Shown: positions 31,500-40,250, counted from the stretch's first letter. The stretch is 64,000 bases of DNA from Demequina aestuarii (GCF_000975095.1 NZ_BBRD01000001.1:1135467-1199466), one strand, 5' to 3'. The notes: generated by a model from the letters alone, not told the origin. Numbers and translations are program-made.

Positions 31500-33356
31500 G
31501 TGCTGGAGCGCATCGCGTCGCCGGCGGACCTGCGCGGGCTCACCTATGGTGAGCTCGGCGCGCTCGCGCAAGAGATCCGCGATTACTTGGTGTCGTCCGT
31601 GTCGTTGACCGGGGGGCACCTCGGTCCGAACCTCGGAGTCGTCGAGCTCACGCTCGGACTGCACCGGGTGTTCCAGTCGCCGCACGACACCCTGGTGTTC
31701 GACACCGGTCATCAGTCGTACGTCCACAAGCTGCTGACCGGCAGGCGAGACTTCTCTGACCTGCGCAAGCGTGGGGGACTGGCCGGGTACCCTTCGCGCG
31801 CCGAGTCGGAGCATGACGTCGTGGAGAACTCGCACGCGTCGACCGCGCTCTCGTGGGCTGCGGGAATCGCGCGCGGCCGCACGCTCGCGGGTGAGCACGA
31901 CCGCACGACCGTCGGCGTCATCGGCGACGGTGCGCTCACGGGCGGCATGGCATGGGAGGCACTGAACTCCCTGGCCGACGCGCATGATCGCGTGGTGATC
32001 GTCGTGAACGACAACGGTCGTTCCTACGCACCGACCATCGGTGGTCTCGCTCGCAAGCTCGACGGCATCCGCATCAACCCCCGTTACGAGCAGTTCCTCG
32101 GCTGGGGCAAGCGCACGTTCGAGAACCGCGGCCCGTGGCGCAACTTCGCCTACCGGACCGTGATGCACGGCAAGCGCGCCGTCAAGGGGCTGATCACGGA
32201 GCCCGGGATGTTCGACGACCTGGGGCTCAAGTACGTGGGTCCGGTCGACGGACACGACCTGCGCCAGGTCGAGGCCGCCCTCACGGCGGCCCGTGACTTC
32301 GGTGCACCGGTGATCGTGCACGTGCTCACCGAGAAGGGCCGTGGCTACACGCCCGCGGAAGAGGACGTCGCGGATCGATTCCACGCCGTGGGCCGCATCC
32401 ACCCCGAGACCGGCCTGCCCGTCAAGCCCAGTCGGTTCGGCTGGACCAAGGTCTTCGCCGAGGAGATCGTCGCTGTCGGACGCGAACGTGACGATGTGGT
32501 GGCCCTGACGGCCGCCATGCTCGCGCCCGTGGGTCTGCAGCCGTTCGCGGACGAGTTCCCGGAGCGCGTGATCGACGTCGGCATCGCGGAGCAGCATGCC
32601 GTGACCAGCGCCGCAGGTCTCGCCTTCGCCGGGCGCCACCCCGTCGTCGCGGTCTACGCGACGTTCCTCAACCGCGCGTTCGACCAGGTGCTGATGGACG
32701 TCGCGCTCCACGGCGCCGGCGTCACGTTCATGCTTGACCGTGCCGGCATCACCGGCGACGACGGCCCCAGCCACAACGGCATGTGGGACATGGCCCTGCT
32801 GCGTCACGTTCCGGGCCTGCGACTGGCGGCTCCACGCGATGCTCCGACCATGCGTCGGGCGTTCCGCGAGTCACTCGACGTCGACGATGCCCCCACTGTG
32901 GTGCGCTATCCCAAGGGGCCCGTGGGCGACGACCTGCCTGCCGTCCGTTCTGTGGAGGACATGGATGTGCTGGCGGAGCACGGGGCCGATCCCCGCGTCA
33001 TCGTGCTGGGGCTCGGGTCGATGGCGACCACTGCGATCGACGCGGCTGAGAAGGTCGCGGCGGGCGGAGTCCGTGTCACGGCGATGACGGCGACGTGGGT
33101 CCACCCCGTCCCTGCGGGACTCGTCGAGGCCCTCGGCGATGCCGAACTCATCGTCACTATCGAGGACGGATTGGCCGATGCAGGCATCGGCGAGGAGTGG
33201 GCCGCTGCCGCCCGGCATGCCGGACACGAGGCCCGTTGGATGCACCGCGGAGTTCCGCGCGAGTTCCTGCAGCATGCCGCGCGCGACCAGATCGTCGAGC
33301 AGGTGGGCCTGGACGCGTCAGCGATCGCCGACGATGTGGTGGCCGCGCTCGACTGA
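31500..33356 (+). CDS. dxs: 1-deoxy-D-xylulose-5-phosphate synthase
   Basis: A 618-residue thiamine-diphosphate enzyme making DXP from pyruvate and glyceraldehyde-3-phosphate, the first step of the MEP isoprenoid pathway. The TPP/Mg motif is GDGALTGGMAWEALN with NDN, the N-terminal His region SLTGGHLGPNLGVVELTLGLH, and the transketolase-like centre VGIAEQHAVTSAAGLA followed by DRAGITGDDGPSHNG. The length is normal. GTG 31500 (MLERIASPADLRGL) is chosen because GGAGG lies four bases upstream and Dxs proteins begin this way. It supplies precursors to the polyprenyl synthase at 2.3-3.3 kb. Confidence 0.95.
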   Translation: MLERIASPADLRGLTYGELGALAQEIRDYLVSSVSLTGGHLGPNLGVVELTLGLHRVFQSPHDTLVFDTGHQSYVHKLLTGRRDFSDLRKRGGLAGYPSRAESEHDVVENSHASTALSWAAGIARGRTLAGEHDRTTVGVIGDGALTGGMAWEALNSLADAHDRVVIVVNDNGRSYAPTIGGLARKLDGIRINPRYEQFLGWGKRTFENRGPWRNFAYRTVMHGKRAVKGLITEPGMFDDLGLKYVGPVDGHDLRQVEAALTAARDFGAPVIVHVLTEKGRGYTPAEEDVADRFHAVGRIHPETGLPVKPSRFGWTKVFAEEIVAVGRERDDVVALTAAMLAPVGLQPFADEFPERVIDVGIAEQHAVTSAAGLAFAGRHPVVAVYATFLNRAFDQVLMDVALHGAGVTFMLDRAGITGDDGPSHNGMWDMALLRHVPGLRLAAPRDAPTMRRAFRESLDVDDAPTVVRYPKGPVGDDLPAVRSVEDMDVLAEHGADPRVIVLGLGSMATTAIDAAEKVAAGGVRVTAMTATWVHPVPAGLVEALGDAELIVTIEDGLADAGIGEEWAAAARHAGHEARWMHRGVPREFLQHAARDQIVEQVGLDASAIADDVVAALD

Positions 33357-33361
33357 CGGCT

Positions 33362-33383
33362 GGCCTGCCTTCCGAGCCAGGCC
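33362..33383 (+). terminator. Possible terminator between dxs and rnd (convergent)
   Basis: GGCCTG, a 10-nt loop and CAGGCC form a 6-bp stem six bases after the dxs stop. It is weak and lacks a T-run. The remaining bases to 33541 hold no convincing gene. Confidence 0.35.
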
Positions 33384-33541
33384 GGACAGCGCACTGCGCG
33401 GACTGCCAGGCCCCCGCATCGGCCCTCTCGCCCGTTGACTGCGAACCATTTCTCCTGAGGCACGCCGTCGACCGGCTCTTCTGCCTTCGGGAGCGCGGCG
33501 TGTCGCCCGTAGAAGTGGTGCGCAGCTGACGGCGGCAGAGG

Positions 33542-34852
33542 CTACGCGGAGGGGCCGGTCGACGGGGCCGATGCGTCGGCTGCGCTCTCTGCGGCCAGGT
33601 GGTCCTCCGCGTCCTCGAACGCCTCGGCGAGCAGCGGTGCCATGAGTTCGATCTGCCACGCGCGAGCACCGCGTCCGCGCAGGAAATCGCGAATCCACTC
33701 CTCGCCGCCGGAGCGGTACTCCCAGCAGCAACGCCGCAACGCGTCGGGCTGCAGCAGGTTCTCCGCGGGGATCTGCAGTCTCTCGGAGTCCGCGGCGACC
33801 ACGTCGCGTGCGAACGTGAGTCGCGCCGCAGCATCGGGCCGCTTGTCCTTCCACATGCGCGGCTGAGGTGGGCCGTCGCCGCGCGGTCCGCGCTTGGCGG
33901 GCAGTTGGGCCTCGGGGAGCGCCATCGCCGCCTCGATTGCGGTGTACCAGTGCGCAGCGCGCCGCTTGGTGCCCTTGGACTGCCACTCGCGGATCTTCAC
34001 GAGCTCGTCGAGGCTCCGAGGCTTCGCCTGTGCGGCCGCGACGATCGCGACATCCCTGAGCACACGCCCCGGCGAGATGTCCCGGTGCTGGGCATCCTGC
34101 TCGCGGGCCTCCCACAACGACTTGACGATCGCGAGGCCCCGCTGGTCGCGCACCTGCGCGGAGCCAGAGGTGCGACGCCACGGGTCGACACGGGGCTCGG
34201 CCGGGGGAGCGTTGCGGACGGCCTCGAACTCCTCGCGTGCCCACGCCAGCTTGCCCGCGGCCTCGAGGTGCGCGTACAGGCCGTCGCGCAGCTCGAGCAG
34301 CACCTCGACGTCGAGCGCTGCGTAGGTGAGCCACGCAGGCGGAAGGGGGCGGGTGGACCAGTCCTGTGCGGAGTGCTCCTTCGCAAGCGAGAAGCCGAGT
34401 TCGCGCTCGACCACTGCGGCGAGACCCACCTTGGGCCACCCGAGCAGCCGTGCCGCGAGTTCGGTGTCGAAGACCGATGCCGGGGTGAGCCCCAGGTCGC
34501 GCATGCCGGGAAGGTCCTGGCTCGCCGCGTGGAACACCCACTCCGCGTCGCCGAAGGCGTCGTTCAGGATCGACAGGTCCGACACCGCGTCCGTGTCGAT
34601 CAGCGCGATTCCCGCTCCCTCGCGCTTGAACTGCGCGAGGTACGTCGCCTGGCCATAGCGGAAGCCTGACGCGCGCTCGGCGTCGGCAGCGATAGGTCCC
34701 GTGCCTGCCGCGAAGCGTTCGGCCATGTCCGCCAGTGCAGCCGGCGTCTCGATCACATCCGGGACCCCACCCGCGGGGGTGCGCAGCGGCGTCGGCGCCC
34801 ACTCCTCGTCAGCGGTCTCGTCGGTGGCGTCGTCGTTCTCGTCGTCAGTCAT
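33542..34852 (-). CDS. rnd: Ribonuclease D-like 3'-5' exonuclease with HRDC domain
   Basis: A 436-residue DEDDy exonuclease. Exo I is PIAADAERASGFRYG (D-x-E), exo II HAASQDLPGM, with DTELAARLLGW after it, and exo III YAALDVEVLLEL with Tyr and Asp. An HRDC domain spans about residues 215-290. An acidic tail precedes the domain (DDENDDATDETADEE). It trims tRNA and other RNA 3' ends. The ATG overlaps the stop of the DUF3000 gene (ATGA) and has an AGGAGGAG Shine-Dalgarno. This pair is conserved in actinobacteria, often near dxs. Confidence 0.88.
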   Translation of the reverse strand: MTDDENDDATDETADEEWAPTPLRTPAGGVPDVIETPAALADMAERFAAGTGPIAADAERASGFRYGQATYLAQFKREGAGIALIDTDAVSDLSILNDAFGDAEWVFHAASQDLPGMRDLGLTPASVFDTELAARLLGWPKVGLAAVVERELGFSLAKEHSAQDWSTRPLPPAWLTYAALDVEVLLELRDGLYAHLEAAGKLAWAREEFEAVRNAPPAEPRVDPWRRTSGSAQVRDQRGLAIVKSLWEAREQDAQHRDISPGRVLRDVAIVAAAQAKPRSLDELVKIREWQSKGTKRRAAHWYTAIEAAMALPEAQLPAKRGPRGDGPPQPRMWKDKRPDAAARLTFARDVVAADSERLQIPAENLLQPDALRRCCWEYRSGGEEWIRDFLRGRGARAWQIELMAPLLAEAFEDAEDHLAAESAADASAPSTGPSA

Positions 34853-35409
34853 CGATCTCCTCCTGGCAGCGCGGTCACGCCCTCCGGTACGGGGGGCACG
34901 CCCGCGCATGAAGCCATCAGTTCAGTCCACGCGGCGATGTGGGGGCCGAGGTCAGTGTCGGTAGGGGTCCAGGACACGCGCAACTCGACCTGGACCTCGG
35001 ATGGGCGGGTGGAGAGCTCTCCGAAGGACTCGTTGACGGTCTTCGTCACGGTGCCGCCGCTCGCGCGGTGGGGCACGGCCTGCAACGCGTCGTCGAGCCA
35101 GGACCACGCGGCCTGGGCCCACAGATCGTCGGTGCCCACCTCGGCGTCGACCTGGGCCTTCACCAGCGCCACCACTCGGAACACCCCTTCCCACGCATCC
35201 TGCCCCTCAGGATCGTGCAGCACGACGAAACGCCCGCTCGCCTCCGCGTTCGGCGCCCTGAGACTGCCATCGATCGCGGCCGCGAAAGGCGCGATGCGCG
35301 ACGGCGCAGGCGTCTCGGTGAGGACGACGTCGCGGCGCGTGCGCGCGTGCGCGAGCGACCGCAGGGCCTCTTGGAATGCCGGCGGCGCCGATGCGAGATC
35401 GCGGGCCAT
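34849..35409 (-). CDS. DUF3000 family protein
   Basis: A 186-residue actinobacterial protein of unknown function, without signal or membrane helices. Family features are the start PPAFQEALRSLAHARTRRDVVLTETPAPSRIAPFAAAIDG and the end ELRVSWTPTDTDLGPHIAAWTELM. The ATG at 35409 is chosen because TAGGCT lies seven bases upstream with no Shine-Dalgarno, giving a leaderless start. It is coupled to rnd by an ATGA overlap and divergent from gnd. Confidence 0.82.
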   Translation of the reverse strand: MARDLASAPPAFQEALRSLAHARTRRDVVLTETPAPSRIAPFAAAIDGSLRAPNAEASGRFVVLHDPEGQDAWEGVFRVVALVKAQVDAEVGTDDLWAQAAWSWLDDALQAVPHRASGGTVTKTVNESFGELSTRPSEVQVELRVSWTPTDTDLGPHIAAWTELMASCAGVPPVPEGVTALPGGDR

Positions 35410-35416
35410 GCCCACG

Positions 35417-35422
35417 AGCCTA
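35417..35422 (-). promoter_or_regulatory. -10 element (TAGGCT) of the DUF3000-rnd operon, leaderless
   Basis: On the minus strand TAGGCT ends seven bases before the ATG. Another TAGGCT on the plus strand at 35470-35475 serves gnd. Confidence 0.55.
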
Positions 35423-35469
35423 GGTGCGCGAGCGCAACGCCCCAGGTTCGCCACGCGGCGACCCTCTAC

Positions 35470-35475
35470 TAGGCT
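35470..35475 (+). promoter_or_regulatory. -10 element (TAGGCT) of gnd
   Basis: TAGGCT lies 38 bp before the gnd ATG, giving a short leader with an AGAAGGA Shine-Dalgarno. Confidence 0.5.
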
Positions 35476-35513
35476 GGCATCCGTAACCCGACACCCACCA
35501 GAAGGACCCTCCC

Positions 35514-36950
35514 ATGGCACTTGCTCAGATCGGTGTGACTGGACTTGCGGTGATGGGCCGCAACCTGGCCCGCAACTTCGCCCGCAATGGCTTCACAGTG
35601 GCGGTGCACAACCGCTCGGCGCAGAAGATGCACTCGCTGATCGAGGACCACGGTGACGAGGGCACGTTCATCGGGTCGGAGTCGCTCGAGGACTTCGTCG
35701 CGTCGCTGGAGAAGCCGCGCAAGGTGGTCGTGATGGTGCAGGCCGGTGGCCCCACTGACGCGGTGATCGACGCGCTGGTGCCCCTCATGGATCAGGGCGA
35801 CATCATCGTGGACGCGGGCAACGCTCTGTACACCGACACCATGCGCCGCGAGAAGGACCTCGCCTCCAAGGGTCTCCACTTCGTGGGCTCCGGCGTCTCG
35901 GGCGGCGAAGAGGGTGCGCTGCTCGGCCCGTCCATCATGCCCGGCGGTCCCGCAGAGTCGTACGTCACGCTCGGCCCGATCCTCGAGAAGATCGCCGCGA
36001 AGGCCGAGGACGGCACGCCCTGCTGCGTGCACATCGGTCCCGACGGCGCCGGTCACTTCGTGAAGATGGTCCACAACGGCATCGAGTATGCGGACATGCA
36101 GCTGATCGGCGAGGCGTACGACCTGCTGCGCACGGGCCTCGAGCTCGAGCCCGCAGAGATCGCCGACATCTTCGCCGAGTGGAACCAGGGCGACCTGGAG
36201 TCCTTCCTCATCGAGATCACCGCCGAGGTGCTGCGCCAGACCGATGCGCGCACCGGCAAGGCTCTCGTCGACGTCATCAAGGACGAGGCCGGGCAGAAGG
36301 GCACCGGCCGCTGGACCGTCAAGTCCGCGCTCGACCTCGGCGTTCCCGTGACCGGCATCGCGGAGGCCACCTTCGCCCGCGCCATCTCGTCGCAGGTCGC
36401 GCAGCGCCAGGCCGCGCGTGGCGTGCTCGCGGCGAACACCCAGCCGTTCACGTTCGAGGACCGTGCGGCGTTCATCGAGGACGTGCGCCTCGCGCTGTAC
36501 GCGTCCAAGGTGGTCGCGTACGCGCAGGGCTTCGACCAGATCCGAGCCGCCTCCGACGAGTTCGGCTGGGACATCACGTTGGGCGACATGGCGAAGATCT
36601 GGCGCGAAGGATGCATCATCCGTGCGCGGTTCCTCGACCGCATCACCGAGGCGTTCGAGCGTGACGCCGGGCTGCCCAGCCTGTTGGTGGACCCGTACTT
36701 CGTCGACGCAGTCGCTGGCGGCGTTGCCTCGTGGCGTCGCGTCGTGGCCCAGTCCGCTCTCACGGGCGTGCCGGCTCCGGCGTTCGCGTCGTCTCTGTCC
36801 TACTACGACTCGCTGCGTGCCGAGCGCCTGCCGGCCGCGCTGATTCAGGGACAGCGCGACTTCTTTGGCGCTCACACCTACAAGCGCGTCGACGGCGAGG
36901 GCTCCTTCCACACGCTGTGGTCGGGGGATCGCTCCGAGGTCGAGGCCTGA
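35514..36950 (+). CDS. gnd: 6-phosphogluconate dehydrogenase (NADP+, decarboxylating)
   Basis: A 478-residue oxidative pentose-phosphate enzyme converting 6-phosphogluconate to ribulose-5-phosphate, CO2 and NADPH. The Rossmann motif is IGVTGLAVMGRNLARN with the NADP-favouring HNRSAQK. Substrate motifs are GSGVSGGEEGALLGPSIMPGG and the catalytic lysine in GAGHFVKMVHNGIEYADMQL. The C-terminal part has FFGAHTYKRVD. It belongs to the long dimeric form. An ATP-grasp gene starts five bases after the stop. Confidence 0.96.
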   Translation: MALAQIGVTGLAVMGRNLARNFARNGFTVAVHNRSAQKMHSLIEDHGDEGTFIGSESLEDFVASLEKPRKVVVMVQAGGPTDAVIDALVPLMDQGDIIVDAGNALYTDTMRREKDLASKGLHFVGSGVSGGEEGALLGPSIMPGGPAESYVTLGPILEKIAAKAEDGTPCCVHIGPDGAGHFVKMVHNGIEYADMQLIGEAYDLLRTGLELEPAEIADIFAEWNQGDLESFLIEITAEVLRQTDARTGKALVDVIKDEAGQKGTGRWTVKSALDLGVPVTGIAEATFARAISSQVAQRQAARGVLAANTQPFTFEDRAAFIEDVRLALYASKVVAYAQGFDQIRAASDEFGWDITLGDMAKIWREGCIIRARFLDRITEAFERDAGLPSLLVDPYFVDAVAGGVASWRRVVAQSALTGVPAPAFASSLSYYDSLRAERLPAALIQGQRDFFGAHTYKRVDGEGSFHTLWSGDRSEVEA

Positions 36951-36955
36951 GCACT

Positions 36956-38185
36956 GTGCCGCAGCGCCCGGTCGTCCCCGTCGTCGTCGGCGGTGACATC
37001 GGGGCGTACGCGCTGCTGAGGGCGTTCCACGACCAGTTCGCCACCCGCGGCGTCGTCGTCTCGCGGATCCAGACCCGACCCTTCGCGCATACCCGCATCG
37101 CGGATGTGCGCATCGCGGACGTCGAGGATGCCGATGCGCTCGTCGAGTCGCTCGTCTCGCTCGCCCAGGAGCGGGCGGGGGAGCGGCTCGTACTGCTGTC
37201 GAACGCCGACTGGTATGTGGAGACCATCATCCGCGCGCGCGACCGGTTGTCACCGCACTATGAGATCCCCATGTGCTCTCTCGAGGCCTTCGAGAGGGTG
37301 TCCTCCAAGGAGGCGTTCCAGGCGGACTGCGACGCGCTCGGCATCCCGGTGCCGCAGACGGTTCCCGTGCGGTTCGTCGACGGCGCTCCGGTGCCCGACG
37401 GCGAGCTGGACGCGTTGACCTACCCGGTGATCGGCAAGGCCAGCTCCTCGGCCGAACACCACTACGCCGAGTACGCGGGCAAGAAGAAGGTCCAGCACCT
37501 CGAGACGCGCGGAGAGGTCGACGACCTGCTCTCGCGCATCGCGGGCTCCGGCTTCGCCGGCACGTATCTCTTGCAGGAGTTCATTCCGGGCGACGAGACG
37601 CAGATGCGCTCGCTGACCGCGTATCGCGACGCACAGGGCGTCGTGACCATGCTGTGCACGGGCCGGGTGCTCCTCGAGGAGCACACCCCGGGAACCCTGG
37701 GCATTCCTGCGGCGATTCTCACCGAGCCGTACACGGACGCGATGGATGCCATGGAGCGCTACCTGGAGCGGGTGGACTACCGGGGCTTCGCCAATGCCGA
37801 CTACAAGCGCGATCCGCGCACGGGCGAGCACGTGTTCTTCGAGGTCAACCCGCGCATCGGCCGCAACAACTGGTACGCGACTGCGGCGGGCGCCGACCCT
37901 GCGGGGCACCTCATGGCGGATGTCGATGGCGAACCCCGAGAGCAGCTGCGGGCGACTCACGAGGTGCTGTACTCGGTGGTGCCGTTGCGTCTGCTCACGC
38001 GATATCTGCTCGACGTCGACCTGCGTGCACGTGTAGTGCGGGCTGCCAAGCGAGGCGTCGCTCGCCCCTTGCACAACCCGGCCGACGGATCCCTGCGCAG
38101 GCGCGCAGTGATCGCGGCGCTGACGTTGAACTACCGGCGCAAGTACCGCAAGCACTATCCCCAGCCCACGCCTACTGGCCACTAG
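36956..38185 (+). CDS. ATP-grasp carboxylate-amine ligase-like protein
   Basis: A 409-residue ATP-grasp enzyme. An N-terminal pre-ATP-grasp part (VVPVVVGGDIGAYALLRAFHDQF) is followed by the ATP-grasp core from about residue 110, with KASSSAEHHYA, the strand YLLQEFIPGDETQMRSL and the metal-binding end VFFEVNPRIGRNNWY. The family joins a carboxylate to an amine using ATP. The overall look, including the basic C-terminal tail (RRKYRKHY), recalls D-aspartate ligase-like enzymes that build peptidoglycan cross-bridges; the substrate is a guess. It starts five bases after gnd, probably co-transcribed. Confidence 0.72.
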   Translation: MPQRPVVPVVVGGDIGAYALLRAFHDQFATRGVVVSRIQTRPFAHTRIADVRIADVEDADALVESLVSLAQERAGERLVLLSNADWYVETIIRARDRLSPHYEIPMCSLEAFERVSSKEAFQADCDALGIPVPQTVPVRFVDGAPVPDGELDALTYPVIGKASSSAEHHYAEYAGKKKVQHLETRGEVDDLLSRIAGSGFAGTYLLQEFIPGDETQMRSLTAYRDAQGVVTMLCTGRVLLEEHTPGTLGIPAAILTEPYTDAMDAMERYLERVDYRGFANADYKRDPRTGEHVFFEVNPRIGRNNWYATAAGADPAGHLMADVDGEPREQLRATHEVLYSVVPLRLLTRYLLDVDLRARVVRAAKRGVARPLHNPADGSLRRRAVIAALTLNYRRKYRKHYPQPTPTGH

Positions 38186-38190
38186 CGACC

Positions 38191-38217
38191 GGCTCCGCTG
38201 ATGGTTCGTGAGGAGCC
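38191..38217 (+). terminator. Possible terminator after the ATP-grasp gene
   Basis: GGCTCC and GGAGCC form a 6-bp stem with a 15-nt loop, six bases after the stop. No T-run is present, so support is weak. Confidence 0.35.
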
Positions 38218-38254
38218 ACCGGCGCTGTTGTCCTATGGTCACCCGTCGCGTCAG

Positions 38255-38260
38255 TAGTGT
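38255..38260 (+). promoter_or_regulatory. -10 element (TAGTGT) of zapE
   Basis: TAGTGT ends eight bases before the ATG of zapE; no Shine-Dalgarno is visible, suggesting a leaderless or nearly leaderless mRNA. Confidence 0.45.
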
Positions 38261-38268
38261 GTGGTCTC

Positions 38269-39261
38269 ATGACCGCTCGCCTCGTCGGACGGCGGCCCCA
38301 CGTCGAGCCCGAGGCTCTGATCGCGGCCCTCGTCCCCCCGCCGCATTTCGCGGACGCTTCCTTCTCATCGTACGTCCCCGATTCTGACTTCCCGAGCCAG
38401 GAAGCCGCGCTGCGGGAGGCTCGCGCGTTCGCACGCGGCGTGGGACGCCGGCGCCTCGGGCCGCTGCGCCGTTCGAGCGGCGGCACGGGTCTGTACCTGG
38501 ACGGTGGGTTCGGAGTCGGCAAGACCCACCTGCTGGTGTCGATGGCGCGCGACGTGGGGGATCGGGCCGCGTTCGGCACTTTCGTCGAGTACACGAGCCT
38601 CGTCGGTGCGATGGGCTTCCAAGCGACTCGGCAGGCGCTGCAGCAGTTCGCTCTCGTGTGCATCGACGAGTTCGAGCTCGACGATCCGGGCGACACCGTG
38701 CTGATGGCGCGACTGATGCGCGAGTTGGCCGATGCCGGGGTCGCGCTGGCGGCCACGTCCAACACTGCTCCGGGATCGCTCGGCAAGGGCCGCTTCGCTG
38801 CGGACGACTTTCGGCGCGAGATCCAGGCCGTCTCGACGGTGTTCGAGGTCGCGACCATCGACGGCCCCGACTATCGCGGCCGTGGCGAACTGGTGTTCCC
38901 GCGCCCGGCGACGGTGGATCAGGTGCTCGGTGCCTGCGCGGGGGACGGTGGCGCATGCGAGGAGTGGTCGGCGCTGATGGAGGACCTCCGGCACGTGCAC
39001 CCGAGCCGGTTCGGCGCGTACGTGGACGGCATCTCGGTCCTGGGCCTGCGCGGGGTGCGGCCGCTCCCTGACCAGGCGCAGGCGCTGCGCGTGGTCGCGC
39101 TCGTGGATCGGTTGTACGACCGCGACGTGCGGATCGTCGCCTCGGGACACTCGCTCGCGGAGATCTTCTCGCAGGACATGCTGCGCGGCGGGTACCGCAA
39201 GAAGTATCTGCGGGCGCTCAGCCGGCTGCTGGCGATGGTTGCGGGCGAGGGCCGGCACTAG
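38269..39261 (+). CDS. zapE: ZapE/AFG1-family cell-division ATPase
   Basis: A 330-residue P-loop ATPase. Walker A is YLDGGFGVGKTHLL, Walker B LVCIDEFELDDPGD, and sensor-like ATSNTAPGSLGKGRF follows. The C-terminal portion has IVASGHSLAEIF and the YRKKYLRALSRL end found in the family. In E. coli ZapE acts on the Z-ring under stress; the eukaryotic AFG1 homologue is mitochondrial. The ATG of MTARLVGRRP follows a -10 hexamer closely. The 3' end overlaps the convergent membrane-protein gene by 44 bp. Confidence 0.85.
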   Translation: MTARLVGRRPHVEPEALIAALVPPPHFADASFSSYVPDSDFPSQEAALREARAFARGVGRRRLGPLRRSSGGTGLYLDGGFGVGKTHLLVSMARDVGDRAAFGTFVEYTSLVGAMGFQATRQALQQFALVCIDEFELDDPGDTVLMARLMRELADAGVALAATSNTAPGSLGKGRFAADDFRREIQAVSTVFEVATIDGPDYRGRGELVFPRPATVDQVLGACAGDGGACEEWSALMEDLRHVHPSRFGAYVDGISVLGLRGVRPLPDQAQALRVVALVDRLYDRDVRIVASGHSLAEIFSQDMLRGGYRKKYLRALSRLLAMVAGEGRH

Positions 39262-39835
39262 CGTCCGGCGGGCCCAGCCGGGATGCCACGAGGCATGCGA
39301 CCGCCGCCGCGAGCCATCCCCACCCCGGGCCCGCACTCGGCTCGAGTCCTGGTGGGCCGCCTGCTGCGGCGAGCACGGTCTGTGACTGCAGCCACGTGGC
39401 CAGCGGCACGAGGGCGCCTGCAGAGGCTGCGGCCGCACTCCATGTCAGCCAGGCGCGCCGGGCTCCCCGGGCGCGAGCGGGCGCGGGGGTTGTGGAGCGG
39501 AGAGCCTGAAGCATGCGCGCCGCGCCCATGAGCACCATCCCCAGGGTCACCAGGGACGCGACGAGCGTGAGCCGAGTCATCATCCGGTCCGTGGTGGACT
39601 CGATCAACCAGAAGTGGAAGACGCCTTCACTGGCCGCACCGTCGACCCAACCCGTGCCCGCAGGCAGCGCTGGTTCCTGCCCGCTCCACGCAACGCGGGC
39701 GGTGCCGCTTGGCCGGGTGAGACCGTTGATGAAGTAGACGGCGGCCAGCCCCCAGGCGGCGACGCCGGCCCAGGCGAGCAGGAGAGCACCGGGGCTCTTC
39801 GTGTCGGCGGCGACGGGGCGGAACATCACCGCCAT
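39218..39835 (-). CDS. Membrane protein, unknown function
   Basis: A 205-residue protein with four hydrophobic helices at about residues 18-38, 86-108, 128-147 and 172-185. A polar extracellular-type loop (about 40-80) contains GQEPALPAGTGWVDGAASEGVFHFW. The last 20 residues are Pro-rich. No family was recognised. Its end overlaps the zapE gene by 44 bp, so either the C-terminus is real but variable or the overlap is tolerated. Two start codons (ATG 39835 and ATG 39826) are possible. Confidence 0.6.
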   Translation of the reverse strand: MAVMFRPVAADTKSPGALLLAWAGVAAWGLAAVYFINGLTRPSGTARVAWSGQEPALPAGTGWVDGAASEGVFHFWLIESTTDRMMTRLTLVASLVTLGMVLMGAARMLQALRSTTPAPARARGARRAWLTWSAAAASAGALVPLATWLQSQTVLAAAGGPPGLEPSAGPGWGWLAAAVACLVASRLGPPDASAGPRPQPSPAAG

Positions 39836-40008
39836 GATCGACCGCCGGAGCCGCGCAGTCGCGCTGGCCGTCGCCTCAGGCTCACGGTGATCCCCCTGTC
39901 GATGAGACGCCGCTGACGGGGCCGATCGTCCCGCGGACGCCGGTCCACGTCCCCGACGCTAGCACTGACGAGCGAAGCACCACCATGAGGCTGCGTGACG
40001 CCGCGCGC

Positions 40009-40031
40009 ACCAGGCCCGTGCCTGGTAGACA
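40009..40031 (+). promoter_or_regulatory. Perfect 18-bp inverted repeat abutting a TAGACA -10
   Basis: ACCAGGC, CCGT spacer, GCCTGGT is a perfect 7+7 palindrome at 40009-40026, and its last T starts a TAGACA hexamer (40026-40031) upstream of the 60-residue membrane protein gene. This position, between -35 and -10, would suit a repressor operator. It could also fold as a small hairpin. The rest of 39836-40067 shows no gene. Confidence 0.4.
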
Positions 40032-40067
40032 GGAGATGCCACAGGGGCACTCAGGGAAGGAGCCGGC

Positions 40068-40250
40068 ATGAGCAGCAACGGCTCAGCAGCGGCCGGGGGC
40101 GGGGCCATCTACGGCCTCGGGATCTTCGGTGGGATCGTCTACTACTGGCAGGTCGCGGAGGGATTCTGGGAGCACGTGGGGGCGATCTTCCAGGGCATCT
40201 TCTGGCCCGCGTTCATGGTCTACGAGGGGTTCCGTGCACTGGGAGGATGA
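40068..40250 (+). CDS. 60-residue membrane protein
   Basis: A very small protein with a Gly/Ser-rich start and one or two hydrophobic aromatic-rich helices (GAIYGLGIFGGIVYYWQ and IFQGIFWPAFMVYEGF). The ATG has an AAGGAG Shine-Dalgarno and an upstream TAGACA -10. Such small proteins often bind membrane complexes; nothing more can be inferred. It is convergent with the ppk2 gene. Confidence 0.6.
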   Translation: MSSNGSAAAGGGAIYGLGIFGGIVYYWQVAEGFWEHVGAIFQGIFWPAFMVYEGFRALGG

